A DNA stretch of 64,000 nucleotides from contig CAITSZ010000047.1 of the NCBI GenBank assembly GCA_903895195.1, positions 111,526-175,525 of the forward strand, read 5' to 3'. The notes under the pieces are model-generated. The model was not told the DNA's origin, searched no databases, and was given only the letters and a program-made list of their open reading frames with translations. Below are positions 26,551-35,790 of this stretch, piece after piece. This DNA comes from an uncultured Chlorobiaceae bacterium (GTDB lineage: Bacteria; Bacteroidota; Chlorobiia; Chlorobiales; Chlorobiaceae). The position numbers and the translations under genes were made by a program. Numbering within the stretch: the stretch's first letter is position 1; each line of letters starts with the position of its first letter.

Positions 26551-29187
26551 CTAATACGCGGTTCCTTTTACACTGCGGATGTTGAAATCGCTCCATGGGG
26601 CTTTCATACCTATCTGGAGAGCATAGCTCTTGAACAGTCCGAATGGAATCCACTGAATACTCACCTGCCAGCAATGCAGATCGCGATTGAGCTGGAGCAT
26701 TGGAAAAACAAAGTCTTTGTTTTGAAGATCGTACCCTGTATTCAGCACTATCTGCCACTCTTTCGATAACGACTCTTTTAACGATGCGTTTACAAGGGTG
26801 GATGTAACCGGCACAATCGGATTGCTCTTGTCAGATTGCAAAAAGAGTGAAAACTGCAGCTGCCAGGGCTGAGTGTAATTTATGGTTCTGAAATATTCTG
26901 TGTTGAAGCGCTCGAGAAATATGGATTGCGCAGTATTCGGCACATACAACGGGGCTGTTGTAGTGATTAGGGGAAATGTGGAAGTTGAAGCATCGCTGCT
27001 GCCCTGAATACTCAAGCTCATATTGAGAAACCCCTTGATAAAGCGAAATAATCCATTGCCATCATCATTGTTGAGGCGGTTAATTCTCTCTCCTGTAAAT
27101 GGATTATAGCTGTAGATATCATACATCGAACCTGCAGAGAAAAAGAGAGAGGGCGACAGCACATTGCTGGATGCAGTAAGGGTCAACGGCGCCAGATGAA
27201 TGGCATCGGCATTAAAATTATACGATGTTGACGCATTAACAGAGAGGAGCTGCACTGTCGGGTCCGCGGCAAGGGAACCATCTTCCGCGATGGATCCTAA
27301 ACCCCTTACTTTGCCCTGAATAAGGTTTTTAAGAGTTATACCGACTGTACTCTGACCTTCGGGCAGTCCGGCGCTGGTCGTATTATTAAGACGGACAAAA
27401 AGCTGAGGATCGGTCCAGTCATAGACACTCCCATAGTAGTTGTAGGCATTGCCTGAAAAAGAGGGATTCCAGAGGTAGCTGATAGTTGGAATAAAGGTAT
27501 GGCGCAGTGCCTTGAGCCCAAATAGAGTATCGAGGAGCCCTGTCTCAAGCGTACCATAAAGCCTGGTGGATGCATCGACAGCAAAAACGGTTGTTGAGAC
27601 GTCATGGTTGGCAACGTCTGAAGAGAGCGAATGAATAAAGGTCAGACTTGGGTTGACATTGAAATAATGAAACAGGGTGGATTGCATACGGAGAGGAAGC
27701 ACAACACTTGTACCACTGTTTGCATAATTATACAGTCCGGATAGAGGTTTTGATGCCTGAAAGCTAACACCCTGAGTAACTAGAGCCTTACTCCCTTCGG
27801 CAATGTCATGGTAATACCCTACCTCAATATTTGCATTTGCAGCATACCCGGACGACGTTGCTTCACTTGCGGAGGTAGAGGAGCCGATGAATGAAGCTGC
27901 GGTCGATAGTGACACATCAGAACGCCAGTCATCCCGAAAAGACCCGGTGCGAAAGGGATACATACGGTTCTGGTAGAATGATGCGTCGATGGTCTGGGTG
28001 GCATCAAGAGTGCTCAGGTTTTCGGAACGGTTCCAGGTGATGGCCGCAATACTGTTCTCATCATTGAAGGTTTTTGCCAGTGCCGCTCGGGCATTCGATT
28101 GCTGGGTCAACGTTGCAATGGAATTGAGTGAATTCAGATTGTAGCCCTGCGGTGCTCCCTGGAGCTGAATGTTGACATCAAGCCGGGTAGTTGAATCAAA
28201 AACCTGGTTATGGATATATTTCGCGTTCCAGTCATTGTATATCGGATACCGTTTATACTCTCCGGAAATCTCCCCTGAAAAAGCATTGCTCTTTGTGTAG
28301 CGAAACCTTTCGCCGAGGCGCCAGCTTCCATTTAATGATATGTCGCCATCAGAGCGAAGGTCCAGGAAGTCGTTTATTGCCCAGAAATACCCGAGATTAG
28401 ACAAATAGTAACCTGCATCACTGTTGTTGCCGATACTTGGCATCAAAAAACCTGACGATCGACTTTCCTTTAACGGAAAAACCATATAGGGCAGGGCGAG
28501 AATGGGTATGGCCGGGAGACGCCGGGAAAATATTTCAGGCCGGATATACATGATAAGCGGCTTTGCAATAATCCGCTGTTCAGGAATAACGGTCATGTGA
28601 GAGGAGGAAAACCAGTAATGAGGAGAAGAATCATCGCACGTCGTGAACGTGCCGCCCTGGATGTTCATTTCACCATTTTCAAGCCTGGTTACATGCTCTC
28701 CCTGAAAAATGACCTTATTGGACGAGGATAAAACATTTGTTGTCTCTCCCCTTTTCGTCTGAAAGTTATAGGCCATTGTTTCAGCATTGAAACTCCCCTG
28801 CCGATCAGTAAAGACAGCAGGGTCAGCAGCCGTTTTCGAGGTATCGGCATTACCGTAGGCATGAAACAGTGACGTATTGAGGTCAATAACTATTTTAGGG
28901 GCTTTTACATTGGCATCTTCATTGTCGATACGGGCTTTCCCCCACAACTCCATGTTGCGCTGGTCAAGATTGTAGATAACCGAATCCTTTGCTGTATAGA
29001 AGATAGTGCTTGTGAGAGCTCCCGGACCGGAAAGCGAATCGGGCGGTACAGTTTGTTTTTCAGAAACACCGGCTTTCTGCTTTGCCGGCTTTTCAGCAGC
29101 GAGCCCAACCCCACCCCAAAAAAGAGGTAGTGCCAGAACAACAAGGCAGAACATTGTCACTATAGAAGTTCGTCGGTTGTTAAGCAT
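26551..29187 (-). CDS. lptD: LPS-assembly outer-membrane protein LptD
   Basis: An 878-residue beta-barrel that inserts lipopolysaccharide into the outer leaflet of the outer membrane. It has an N-terminal signal peptide (VTMFCLVVLALPLFWGGVGLA), then an OstA/LptA-like jellyroll (SVIYNLDQRNMELWGKARID) with the typical TTCDDSSPHYWFSS segment near residue 180. The rest is a long Ser/Thr/Tyr-rich barrel (OstA C-terminal region). It resembles the divergent Bacteroidetes/Chlorobi form. It converges with the hydrolase gene, four bases apart. Confidence 0.92.
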   Translation of the reverse strand: MLNNRRTSIVTMFCLVVLALPLFWGGVGLAAEKPAKQKAGVSEKQTVPPDSLSGPGALTSTIFYTAKDSVIYNLDQRNMELWGKARIDNEDANVKAPKIVIDLNTSLFHAYGNADTSKTAADPAVFTDRQGSFNAETMAYNFQTKRGETTNVLSSSNKVIFQGEHVTRLENGEMNIQGGTFTTCDDSSPHYWFSSSHMTVIPEQRIIAKPLIMYIRPEIFSRRLPAIPILALPYMVFPLKESRSSGFLMPSIGNNSDAGYYLSNLGYFWAINDFLDLRSDGDISLNGSWRLGERFRYTKSNAFSGEISGEYKRYPIYNDWNAKYIHNQVFDSTTRLDVNIQLQGAPQGYNLNSLNSIATLTQQSNARAALAKTFNDENSIAAITWNRSENLSTLDATQTIDASFYQNRMYPFRTGSFRDDWRSDVSLSTAASFIGSSTSASEATSSGYAANANIEVGYYHDIAEGSKALVTQGVSFQASKPLSGLYNYANSGTSVVLPLRMQSTLFHYFNVNPSLTFIHSLSSDVANHDVSTTVFAVDASTRLYGTLETGLLDTLFGLKALRHTFIPTISYLWNPSFSGNAYNYYGSVYDWTDPQLFVRLNNTTSAGLPEGQSTVGITLKNLIQGKVRGLGSIAEDGSLAADPTVQLLSVNASTSYNFNADAIHLAPLTLTASSNVLSPSLFFSAGSMYDIYSYNPFTGERINRLNNDDGNGLFRFIKGFLNMSLSIQGSSDASTSTFPLITTTAPLYVPNTAQSIFLERFNTEYFRTINYTQPWQLQFSLFLQSDKSNPIVPVTSTLVNASLKESLSKEWQIVLNTGYDLQNKDFVFPMLQLNRDLHCWQVSIQWIPFGLFKSYALQIGMKAPWSDFNIRSVKGTAY

Positions 29188-29609
29188 CAGGGCAGTATCG
29201 CTCAGCTAAGGTATTGTGATGGTAAGTGATAAGAAAGATATTGAGAATATAGACCGAATAGGAAAAGAGATACGTAACAACATTTTATCCGTTAAGCAGA
29301 ATAATACTTAAAGTATAAAACCAACAGCAAAAAGCACTGTCCTTTATTCCCGAAGCAATTGAATAGAGGGCAGTTGGCAGTTGGCTTTTTTTAGTGCTGG
29401 GAAAGAAAGTGCTGAGTGCTGAGTTAAAAATGGGAGTCGGGGCGGATGGGAGCTGCTGTCAATGATTTTGATCAACTCGAATGCCATCTACTAGTACCAC
29501 CGTGGTGTAGGCAGATAGCTTGAAGCTGCTATTTTTTTATTAAATTCGCGTGATGGTACAAAAACTTTCTAACCCTTTTAACCCAACAACTTAACCAAAG
29601 GGAAAAAAC
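29188..29609. other. Intergenic region upstream of lptD and the Nif11 peptide
   Basis: About 420 bases. It holds one member of a dispersed repeat (29368-29437) and a short palindrome ACCACCGTGGT near 29500. A 30-codon frame at 29219-29311 is too short to support. The region must contain the divergent promoters of lptD and the Nif11 gene, but none is clear enough to call. Confidence 0.5.
29368..29437. repeat. Dispersed repeat: CAGTTGG / AGTGCTG family, copy 1
   Basis: This stretch contains two CAGTTGG units followed by AGTGCTGGGAAAGAAAGTGC and two AGTGCTG heptamers. The same building blocks recur at 31207-31320 and 52764-52801, so this is one member of a dispersed non-coding repeat family. 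Confidence 0.75.
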
Positions 29610-29783
29610 ATGTCACAAAAGAAAGCTCTTGACTTCCTTGAAAGAATGAAGAGTGATGAAGCGTTTAATGAAGCGGTGAACAGGATTGAAGACGTAGAGA
29701 CAAAAATGGCCTATATCGAAAGAGAGGGATATCGGTTTACTGCCGATGAACTTGAAGAGGCTTCATGCTCAATGACCATGTAA
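29610..29783 (+). CDS. Nif11-family (NHLP/Nif11-type) leader-like peptide
   Basis: A 57-residue protein. Residues 5-51 (ALDFLERMKSDEAFNEAV, then KMAYIEREGYRFTADELEEA) match the Nif11 domain, known from nitrogen fixers and as the leader part of some RiPP precursors. The start ATG has AAAGGG at 29597-29602. The domain is followed by only SCSMTM, so there is almost no core peptide and a single Cys. No RiPP-modifying enzyme or peptide exporter is nearby; the neighbours are lptD and trpB. It could be an orphan precursor or a stand-alone Nif11 protein. Its role is unknown. Confidence 0.85.
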   Translation: MSQKKALDFLERMKSDEAFNEAVNRIEDVETKMAYIEREGYRFTADELEEASCSMTM

Positions 29784-30002
29784 CCCGAGACAATACAGCG
29801 AATACTTCCCCTAATACCCCCATATAATCCTACGACCATAGAAACATTACCGGCTTCAAGACAAGTTGCCCGCCACTAAACTCGCGGATCGATGAAACTC
29901 TATTACCGGAAAACCTTATATTTGCGAAAAGGATGGGGTTTTTGGTAACGCCGTAAAGGCAATAACCACTCTGTTGATAATTCTTTAACTTTTAGTCGTT
30001 CC

Positions 30003-31202
30003 ATGGTGCCGACAGTCTATTCCGCTCCTGATTCCGCCGGACATTTCGGCATTTTCGGTGGCAAGTTTATCCCTGAAACCCTTGTAAAAAATGCTGCCGA
30101 TCTGGAATTGGAGTATAGCAAGGCTAAAAACGATCCGACCTTTCAGTCGGCACTGGACCACCTCCTTCGTGATTATGTAGGCAGGCCTACACCGCTCTAC
30201 CATGCCGAACGGCTCAGCAGGACACTGAAGGGTGCGCAGATCTATCTGAAGCGTGAAGATCTCTGCCATACCGGAGCGCATAAAATCAACAATGCGCTCG
30301 GTCAGGTACTGCTTGCAAGACGCATGGGCAAAAAAAGGGTGATCGCCGAAACCGGTGCGGGACAGCACGGAGTGGCCACAGCAACGGTATGCGCACTTTT
30401 TGATCTTGAATGCATCGTTTATATGGGGGAGGAGGATATCCGGCGGCAGGCACCGAACGTGGCAAGAATGAAACTTCTCGGCGCTGAAGTACGCGCAGTT
30501 GGCAGCGGCTCTAAAACATTGAAAGATGCGACCAGCGAGGCTATACGCGACTGGATGAATAACCCTGAAGAGACCTTTTACATCATCGGTTCAGTTGTGG
30601 GCATGCACCCCTATCCGATGATTGTCCGCGATTTTCAGGCCATTATAGGAAAAGAAACCCGCTCACAGATTATAGAGCAGGCGGGCAAACTGCCCGATGT
30701 TATCACGGCATGCGTTGGCGGAGGAAGCAATGCAATCGGCATGTTCTATGAATTTTTGAAAGATGCCCGAGAGATCGAGCTGGTAGGGGTTGAAGCCGCC
30801 GGCGAAGGACTGTTGGCAAGGCACGCTGCATCCATGACTCTTGGAACACCCGGAGTGCTGCATGGTGCAATGACAAAGCTTCTGCAGAATGAGGACGGTC
30901 AGGTTCAGGAGGCACACTCTATCTCCGCTGGTCTGGATTATCCCGGAGTAGGCCCTGAACACTGCTATCTGCAGGAACTCGGACTGGTAACATACACCTC
31001 CGTCACCGACATCGAGGCACTCTCCGCCCTTAAAAGACTCGCTGAAACCGAAGGCATTATCTGTGCGCTTGAATCGGCCCATGCCATACACTACGCCATC
31101 ACCAGAGCGCCTGAAATGAAGAGTGATGAAGTGCTTGTAGTTAATCTGTCCGGCAGGGGGGATAAGGATATGGAGACGATTATGACTGAACTTGCGCTTT
31201 AA
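30003..31202 (+). CDS. trpB: Tryptophan synthase beta chain
   Basis: PLP enzyme that condenses indole with L-serine to tryptophan; partner of TrpA. It is 399 residues long. The PLP lysine is Lys94 in [13 protein letters not shown] and the phosphate-binding loop is GGGSNAIG. The sequence is the standard TrpB1 type ([12 protein letters not shown] near the N-terminus). It stands alone, 12 kb from trpA. No trp leader peptide or attenuator was found in the 219 bases upstream. A heptamer repeat begins a few bases after its stop. Confidence 0.97.
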   Translation: MVPTVYSAPDSAGHFGIFGGKFIPETLVKNAADLELEYSKAKNDPTFQSALDHLLRDYVGRPTPLYHAERLSRTLKGAQIYLKREDLCHTGAHKINNALGQVLLARRMGKKRVIAETGAGQHGVATATVCALFDLECIVYMGEEDIRRQAPNVARMKLLGAEVRAVGSGSKTLKDATSEAIRDWMNNPEETFYIIGSVVGMHPYPMIVRDFQAIIGKETRSQIIEQAGKLPDVITACVGGGSNAIGMFYEFLKDAREIELVGVEAAGEGLLARHAASMTLGTPGVLHGAMTKLLQNEDGQVQEAHSISAGLDYPGVGPEHCYLQELGLVTYTSVTDIEALSALKRLAETEGIICALESAHAIHYAITRAPEMKSDEVLVVNLSGRGDKDMETIMTELAL

Positions 31203-31220
31203 TCAAGTGCTGGGAAAGAA

Positions 31221-31283
31221 AGTGCTGAGTGCTGAGTGCTGAGTGCTGAGTGCTGAGTGCTGAGTGCTGAGTGCTGAGTGCTG
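31221..31283. repeat. Nine tandem copies of the heptamer AGTGCTG
   Basis: Exactly nine consecutive AGTGCTG units, immediately 3' of trpB, flanked by AGTGCTGGGAAAGAA on the left and GGCAGTGGGCAGTTGGCAGT on the right. The flanks recur at 29368-29437 and 52764-52801. The tract is not in a credible coding frame. It is prone to slippage and so probably variable between strains. Confidence 0.95.
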
Positions 31284-31421
31284 AGTGAAGAAAGTGAGGG
31301 CAGTGGGCAGTTGGCAGTTGGGAAAAATACGGTTAACTGATTCGGGGAGAAAAGATTGTGAAGAAAAAGAAGAGAGGGAGTTGCACAAAAATAAAATATC
31401 CTTATATTTATGCCTCATAAC

Positions 31422-31495
<74 letters not shown>

Positions 31496-31514
31496 AGGAA
31501 CATAAGTCTACGTT

Positions 31515-31541
31515 AAAAGCCTCCATCTCCGGAGGCTTTTT
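31515..31541 (+). terminator. Intrinsic terminator after tRNA-Gly
   Basis: AAAAGCCTCC (31515-31524) pairs with GGAGGCTTTT (31531-31540) across a 6-nt loop and ends in five T. It terminates the tRNA-Gly transcript. Confidence 0.9.
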
Positions 31542-31924
31542 GCATTTAGGACCTTTGCCCCCACAGTTAAACTGTAGGACGTGGAATTTGGGCTTGTGGA
31601 CTTATATACAAAACCACGCAGTTACAGTTTAAAGAAGCAAGAACCTGAAAATCTTCATCTCTTCTTAAGCAAACAAAGCCATTGCTTGCTCTTATTGCAC
31701 ATTCGCCCATACCTATATATAATCAGATGCCTATAGGGTATATTTTTTGCTAATAATATATATTTTTAATATACTTGATTGTTACCCCCGCAGTAGAACT
31801 GTTGTACCGCTTTTTTTTCTTGCAGTAATTCGTTCCAAGGTATTCTGATTGCAAAAGAAACCATTCTGCCTATTTCAAATGCGGCAGATACGTCTCATCA
31901 ATGCTTTACCAACCGGATAGAAAA
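31542..31924. other. AT-rich region upstream of the PEP-CTERM gene
   Basis: About 380 bases with no gene. It contains an imperfect palindrome, ATACCTATA (31709-31717) with TATAGGGTAT (31732-31741), followed by a very AT-rich stretch to 31780 that probably holds the promoter of the downstream gene. No sigma-54 -24/-12 pair, which drives some PEP-CTERM genes, was found. Confidence 0.5.
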
Positions 31925-32581
31925 ATGAAAAAACTTGCAGTTTTTTGGGTAACTGGTTTGTTGATGTTTGTAATGACTGGGATTGCAAGTGCCAGTGGTG
32001 TAGGGTATACGGATCGGGCTACTTTTAATGCCCAAGGTAGTATTGTCTACAATTCGAATTTTCAGGACTATGGTGGGCCAACTGCAATCCAGTTGAAACC
32101 AGGCGTTACCTCCCCTGGTGATCCTTTTAAACGTGGTGATGTCACTTACAGTTCCGTCATGAACCTGATTGTAGGACAAGAAAGTGGGTTCACAAAGACA
32201 GTGCCTCTCCTCTTGAGTGATGCAGGTGGACTGCTTATCGGTGATATCAATAAAGCTCCAATGTATAATATGTTGGCTTTAGATATGGCACAGTTCAATC
32301 GCACACCAATCACTCTTACAGTGTATACTAATCAGTCTTCTTACCTTTTTTCCAACATATGGGTATCAAACATGGACAGTGGCAATCTCACTTTTATAGG
32401 TGGTGTTGTGACGGGAGAATATTTTACAGGGTTTACTATCGTACCTGTCAATCCAAGTTCAGCAGTTGGAATTACTAACGTTACCTTAGGGCACTCTCCC
32501 GCTCCAGAACCAAGCACCTATGCACTTATGGGTATTGGTGGATTGCTGATAGCGTTCAGGCTCAGGAAGTCTATTGCATGA
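31925..32581 (+). CDS. PEP-CTERM sorting-signal exported protein
   Basis: A 218-residue exported protein. The signal peptide is residues about 3-23 (LAVFWVTGLLMFVMTGIASA). The C-terminus has the PEP-CTERM tripartite signal: the PEP motif in PAPEPSTYALMG, a hydrophobic helix GIGGLLIAF, and basic RLRKS. Such proteins are cleaved by an exosortase and released to the surface or an extracellular matrix. The body is a Thr/Ser/Gly-rich beta domain of unknown function. I start at ATG 31925 (MKKLAV), 24 bases inside the longest frame. No exosortase gene is in the window. Confidence 0.88.
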   Translation: MKKLAVFWVTGLLMFVMTGIASASGVGYTDRATFNAQGSIVYNSNFQDYGGPTAIQLKPGVTSPGDPFKRGDVTYSSVMNLIVGQESGFTKTVPLLLSDAGGLLIGDINKAPMYNMLALDMAQFNRTPITLTVYTNQSSYLFSNIWVSNMDSGNLTFIGGVVTGEYFTGFTIVPVNPSSAVGITNVTLGHSPAPEPSTYALMGIGGLLIAFRLRKSIA

Positions 32582-32649
32582 TCAGCTTTCACTGCTTAGG
32601 CTTTTTGCCACACTCGAAGTATGGCCAAAAAAGCATCGCATCCAAGATT

Positions 32650-32695
32650 CACAGAAAGAAAAAAGGAGGTCGAAACCTCCTTTTTTCTTTCTGTG
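32650..32695. terminator. Bidirectional intrinsic terminator
   Basis: A 21-bp stem (32650-32670 with 32675-32695) closed by a CGAA loop, whose lower half is A-rich on one side and T-rich on the other. It serves the convergent PEP-CTERM gene and the outer-membrane protein gene. Confidence 0.9.
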
Positions 32696-32702
32696 CTGCA
32701 AG

Positions 32703-33332
32703 CTATAGCCCGACTCTCAAGCCGACCAGAAAACTGCTTCCGGGTAAGATGAAATTACCGTTATCATTTGAGAGGGTAACCCTGCTCGTGCCAAAGTAGC
32801 GGTATCGGGCATCGATATCAATGAACTTGGTCACCGGAATAGCAACTCCTGCTCCGAACTGATAACCAAGAACAGAATGTGTTTCGTTAATGATATACGG
32901 TGGATTTGGAACATTATTAACACCGACTTCGGCCACTCCAATGCCCGCGGTAAGATAAGGATTAGCGACAACTGCATTTAGATCGTAGTAGGCATTAGCC
33001 ATATATGACGTGACTGAATAATTGCCAGTCAGACCAAAAACGCCAAACCTCATCTTGATTTTATCAGCATTATTTCTCTGATAACCATATTCGGCCTCAA
33101 GCCGGATGTGAGTCACACAACACTTCACACCGACAGCACCCAGCACATTTATGCCGGTTTTCGTCGATATTATTCCTTCAGTAACCTGAGTAACAGGCGT
33201 TTTTTGATCGATATCATTAAATGACGCCGCACCAATATTTCCACTCACATAAACAGAAGGCCCCGCATATACCGGAATAGCCAAGAGTCCCGCAGTAAGA
33301 ACAGCCCCCAAAACAGCAAGAGATTTTTTCAT
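32703..33332 (-). CDS. Outer-membrane beta-barrel protein
   Basis: A 209-residue protein with a signal peptide (residues 1-23, KKSLAVLGAVLTAGLLAIPVYA) and alternating beta strands of the OMP_b-brl/opacity type, ending in LVGLRVGL. The terminal aromatic residue usual for BAM recognition is replaced by Leu. A vicinal Cys pair occurs in VGVKCCVTH. It is probably a small eight-strand barrel of structural or adhesive role; the function cannot be specified. It shares a terminator with the convergent PEP-CTERM gene. Confidence 0.82.
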   Translation of the reverse strand: MKKSLAVLGAVLTAGLLAIPVYAGPSVYVSGNIGAASFNDIDQKTPVTQVTEGIISTKTGINVLGAVGVKCCVTHIRLEAEYGYQRNNADKIKMRFGVFGLTGNYSVTSYMANAYYDLNAVVANPYLTAGIGVAEVGVNNVPNPPYIINETHSVLGYQFGAGVAIPVTKFIDIDARYRYFGTSRVTLSNDNGNFILPGSSFLVGLRVGL

Positions 33333-34079
33333 TATTAAATCAGATTGTGTTTATGAAGAGAATGCATTTGCCTTAATCAATTCAAGGAAGAGCATGCAGG
33401 TATACATAAAACAAGTATATATAAAAAAGAAGAGCCTTATAGAGAAATAAAAAATATTCCAATTCACAAAGTATGTTCCCCCTGCCCTACCTCATGGGTC
33501 TGGAAAAATCCGTTTACTTGGCATGTAATTCTTCCCGCGCCAGCTTGCCTCATCAACAGTGCGGCCTAATTGAATCGTAATCCATTTACCATATAAGCCC
33601 GACCTCCCGAGGATATTCCCTGCTCATGAACCAATAGGTGTATACCGTTAAAGCTTTCGATACAGGAAAGCTTCTTGATGTGAAAGTGATTTATCATGTC
33701 ATCATCAGCAGCAAGGGAGGGTATTTCAGCTTTTCAGAATCTTGCATGATGTAGTAGGAAAGAAATGGGCTTGGAAGCAAAATATGGACATATCAAGAAT
33801 CATAGCTTGGGGCGCTCTTCTTCCCCTCCTTCAGAATAAACAGCCCATAACACCGGAAGAAACTCGCTATAGCCAACTTGTTCTAATTAAAATAACTGAG
33901 CTGAGTTGACCTGATATCAATTTCTTTAACAGAAAAATCTCATACAGAAAAAGGGTTCTGATTTTTTATTATATTCACAACCTTAGTAGGAAAATTTGAA
34001 CGCTTGTTACTATTGAAAATCATCGGAATAAGCACCAAAATATCAGCTAAACTATTGTAGCGTTTAGAATTAAGCACTT
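33333..34079. other. Large intergenic region before tRNA-Ser
   Basis: About 750 bases without a firm gene. One open frame runs from about 33686 to 33909. Its only ATG (33784) gives 41 residues, beginning MDISRIIAWGALLPLLQNKQ. It may be a remnant or a real small protein, and has no ribosome binding site. The stretch from 33480 to 33660 shows nothing I can interpret. Confidence 0.4.
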
Positions 34080-34169
<90 letters not shown>

Positions 34170-34202
34170 AATGATAGTCCAGAACTATCCCATACAGTCC
34201 GG

Positions 34203-34228
34203 AAAGCCCTTATTTTAAAGGGCTTTTC
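34203..34228 (+). terminator. Intrinsic terminator after tRNA-Ser
   Basis: AAAGCCCTT (34203-34211) pairs with AAGGGCTTT (34218-34226) across a 6-nt loop and is followed by TCTTGTTT. It ends the tRNA-Ser transcript. Confidence 0.82.
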
Positions 34229-34390
34229 TTGTTTCATGGTAGACAATTCCCGCATACAAAAGCCTGTCGAGCAACAGTCTTGGCCTTTCTTGATCTCCTT
34301 TATCCAATGTTGCAGGCATCGAAGGCAAGAATTTTGCCAAGGTGTTCGCATCATAATGCCGCCTTCCGAAAGAGGGTCTGCACGGATCTA

Positions 34391-35515
34391 TTAAGGTTGA
34401 GCCGGCTGCCTGACCATTTTTTTTGTCAAATTGATCACATCGGGGCCGGTATTCACCGGCAACTCAAGGTTTGGTCCACCTTGGTGCAAGGCAGATAGTC
34501 TTGCCAAATCTATGCATCGCAAATTGGAGTTATTGTAGGTCCGGAAGTACAGGATTTTATTGGTAAGATCCTTAAAAATCGTCCATTGCGTCAATTCGCA
34601 CACGGTCGATCCATCGGCCATTTTTTCCCGGATCACACCGAAGGGGATGTCGACATTGTTGATGATATGGATTGAGTTGCTGAGAGCCTCGCGGGCATCT
34701 GCCGGCGGGAAGGTGCTGTTGACCATCTCGGTAATACGCACAAATCGAGAGGTGGGCGTCCAGTCGCCGGGCAAGCCCAGCCAACCACTGCCCTGGCCGA
34801 TCGGCTTGACGGACGTTCCGGCAATAGTTCTCTCCGGTGCATTATAAGGATTGAGGTTTGCATAGGTACGCAGATTGGTCAAATGCCAAGGGAGTTCTGG
34901 CATGTTGGTCATAACCCCTGCAGGGTTGTCGTATATCCTTTTTTCACCGTTGATGAACTCCAAGACCATGCTGTTGCCTTTTGCATCGTGAATGGCGACA
35001 TGGAGCGGAAGCGGGCTCTTGAGCTGTTCGATGTTTTGCATCCAGACACGGATACCCGGCAATGCCCGTTTAACTTCATCGACGGTTGAAAAATTGCCAA
35101 GAATCCAGGCACACATATCGATATTGCTGAGAGCGATGCCTGCCTGGCTTGCGTCGATGCTTTCATAGCGGCTTTCGAGGAACAGCAGCTGACCCGCCGA
35201 AAGACCCTTCTCGTTCATGCCATCGACAAACTTGTCATTCATCCCCATGCCGTTCAACCCAAGGAATCCATAGCGAGACTGCCAGCTCAGGCCTTTCTGT
35301 CCGTCGGGTGCGGTGCTGGAAAAGTTTTTGCCGGCAGGCACGAAAACGATGCTCGAGTTCGCCGGGATTGCAAATTCATTGGTTCTTGCGTTGATGACGC
35401 TCCCATCCCGGGCTTTCAGGATGAAGTCCGTACAGGAGAATGCGGTGTTTGAACCTGTCAAGAAAAACAGCGCAAGCAATCCGCTAATGAGCCGCCTTGA
35501 TGAAGTTTTTTTCAT
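34391..35515 (-). CDS. Choloylglycine hydrolase / penicillin V acylase-like Ntn hydrolase
   Basis: A linear-amide C-N hydrolase of the Ntn superfamily, 374 residues from ATG 35515 (MKKTSSRRL). The start at 35572 would add 19 polar residues before the signal and is less likely. After the signal peptide (ISGLLALFFLTGSNTAFS) the mature chain should begin at Cys28 (CTDFILKARDG), the nucleophile, with Arg and Glu in NARTNEF near the usual positions. Homologues outside gut bacteria often hydrolyse acyl-homoserine lactones or penicillin V rather than bile salts. A periplasmic location is likely. The gene stands alone. Confidence 0.9.
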   Translation of the reverse strand: MKKTSSRRLISGLLALFFLTGSNTAFSCTDFILKARDGSVINARTNEFAIPANSSIVFVPAGKNFSSTAPDGQKGLSWQSRYGFLGLNGMGMNDKFVDGMNEKGLSAGQLLFLESRYESIDASQAGIALSNIDMCAWILGNFSTVDEVKRALPGIRVWMQNIEQLKSPLPLHVAIHDAKGNSMVLEFINGEKRIYDNPAGVMTNMPELPWHLTNLRTYANLNPYNAPERTIAGTSVKPIGQGSGWLGLPGDWTPTSRFVRITEMVNSTFPPADAREALSNSIHIINNVDIPFGVIREKMADGSTVCELTQWTIFKDLTNKILYFRTYNNSNLRCIDLARLSALHQGGPNLELPVNTGPDVINLTKKMVRQPAQP

Positions 35516-35790
35516 GGTTGAAGGTGCATTGTGGTTGGTAAAGCCAATCGCTCTATCCGTTATCGCCGCCATCGAATTATAACCATTATATCCGGGTTAG
35601 CCACCTCCCAATTCCGCTTCAATATTCCTTTCTCAGGTATCCATCCCCCTCTCGTCAACAATACTCTTTCTGCGTTATTTTCAATAACTTGACACTACCA
35701 GATTTCTGGCAGATATCCCTTTTCGTTATGTTTGATTGATAATTCCATTTTTTCAATGATGATCCTAAACTAATGGAGGGGTTACTGGAT

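Noticed and set aside
31221..31283. Heptamer repeats as a CRISPR array
   Set aside because: The units are seven bases with no spacers and no cas genes nearby.
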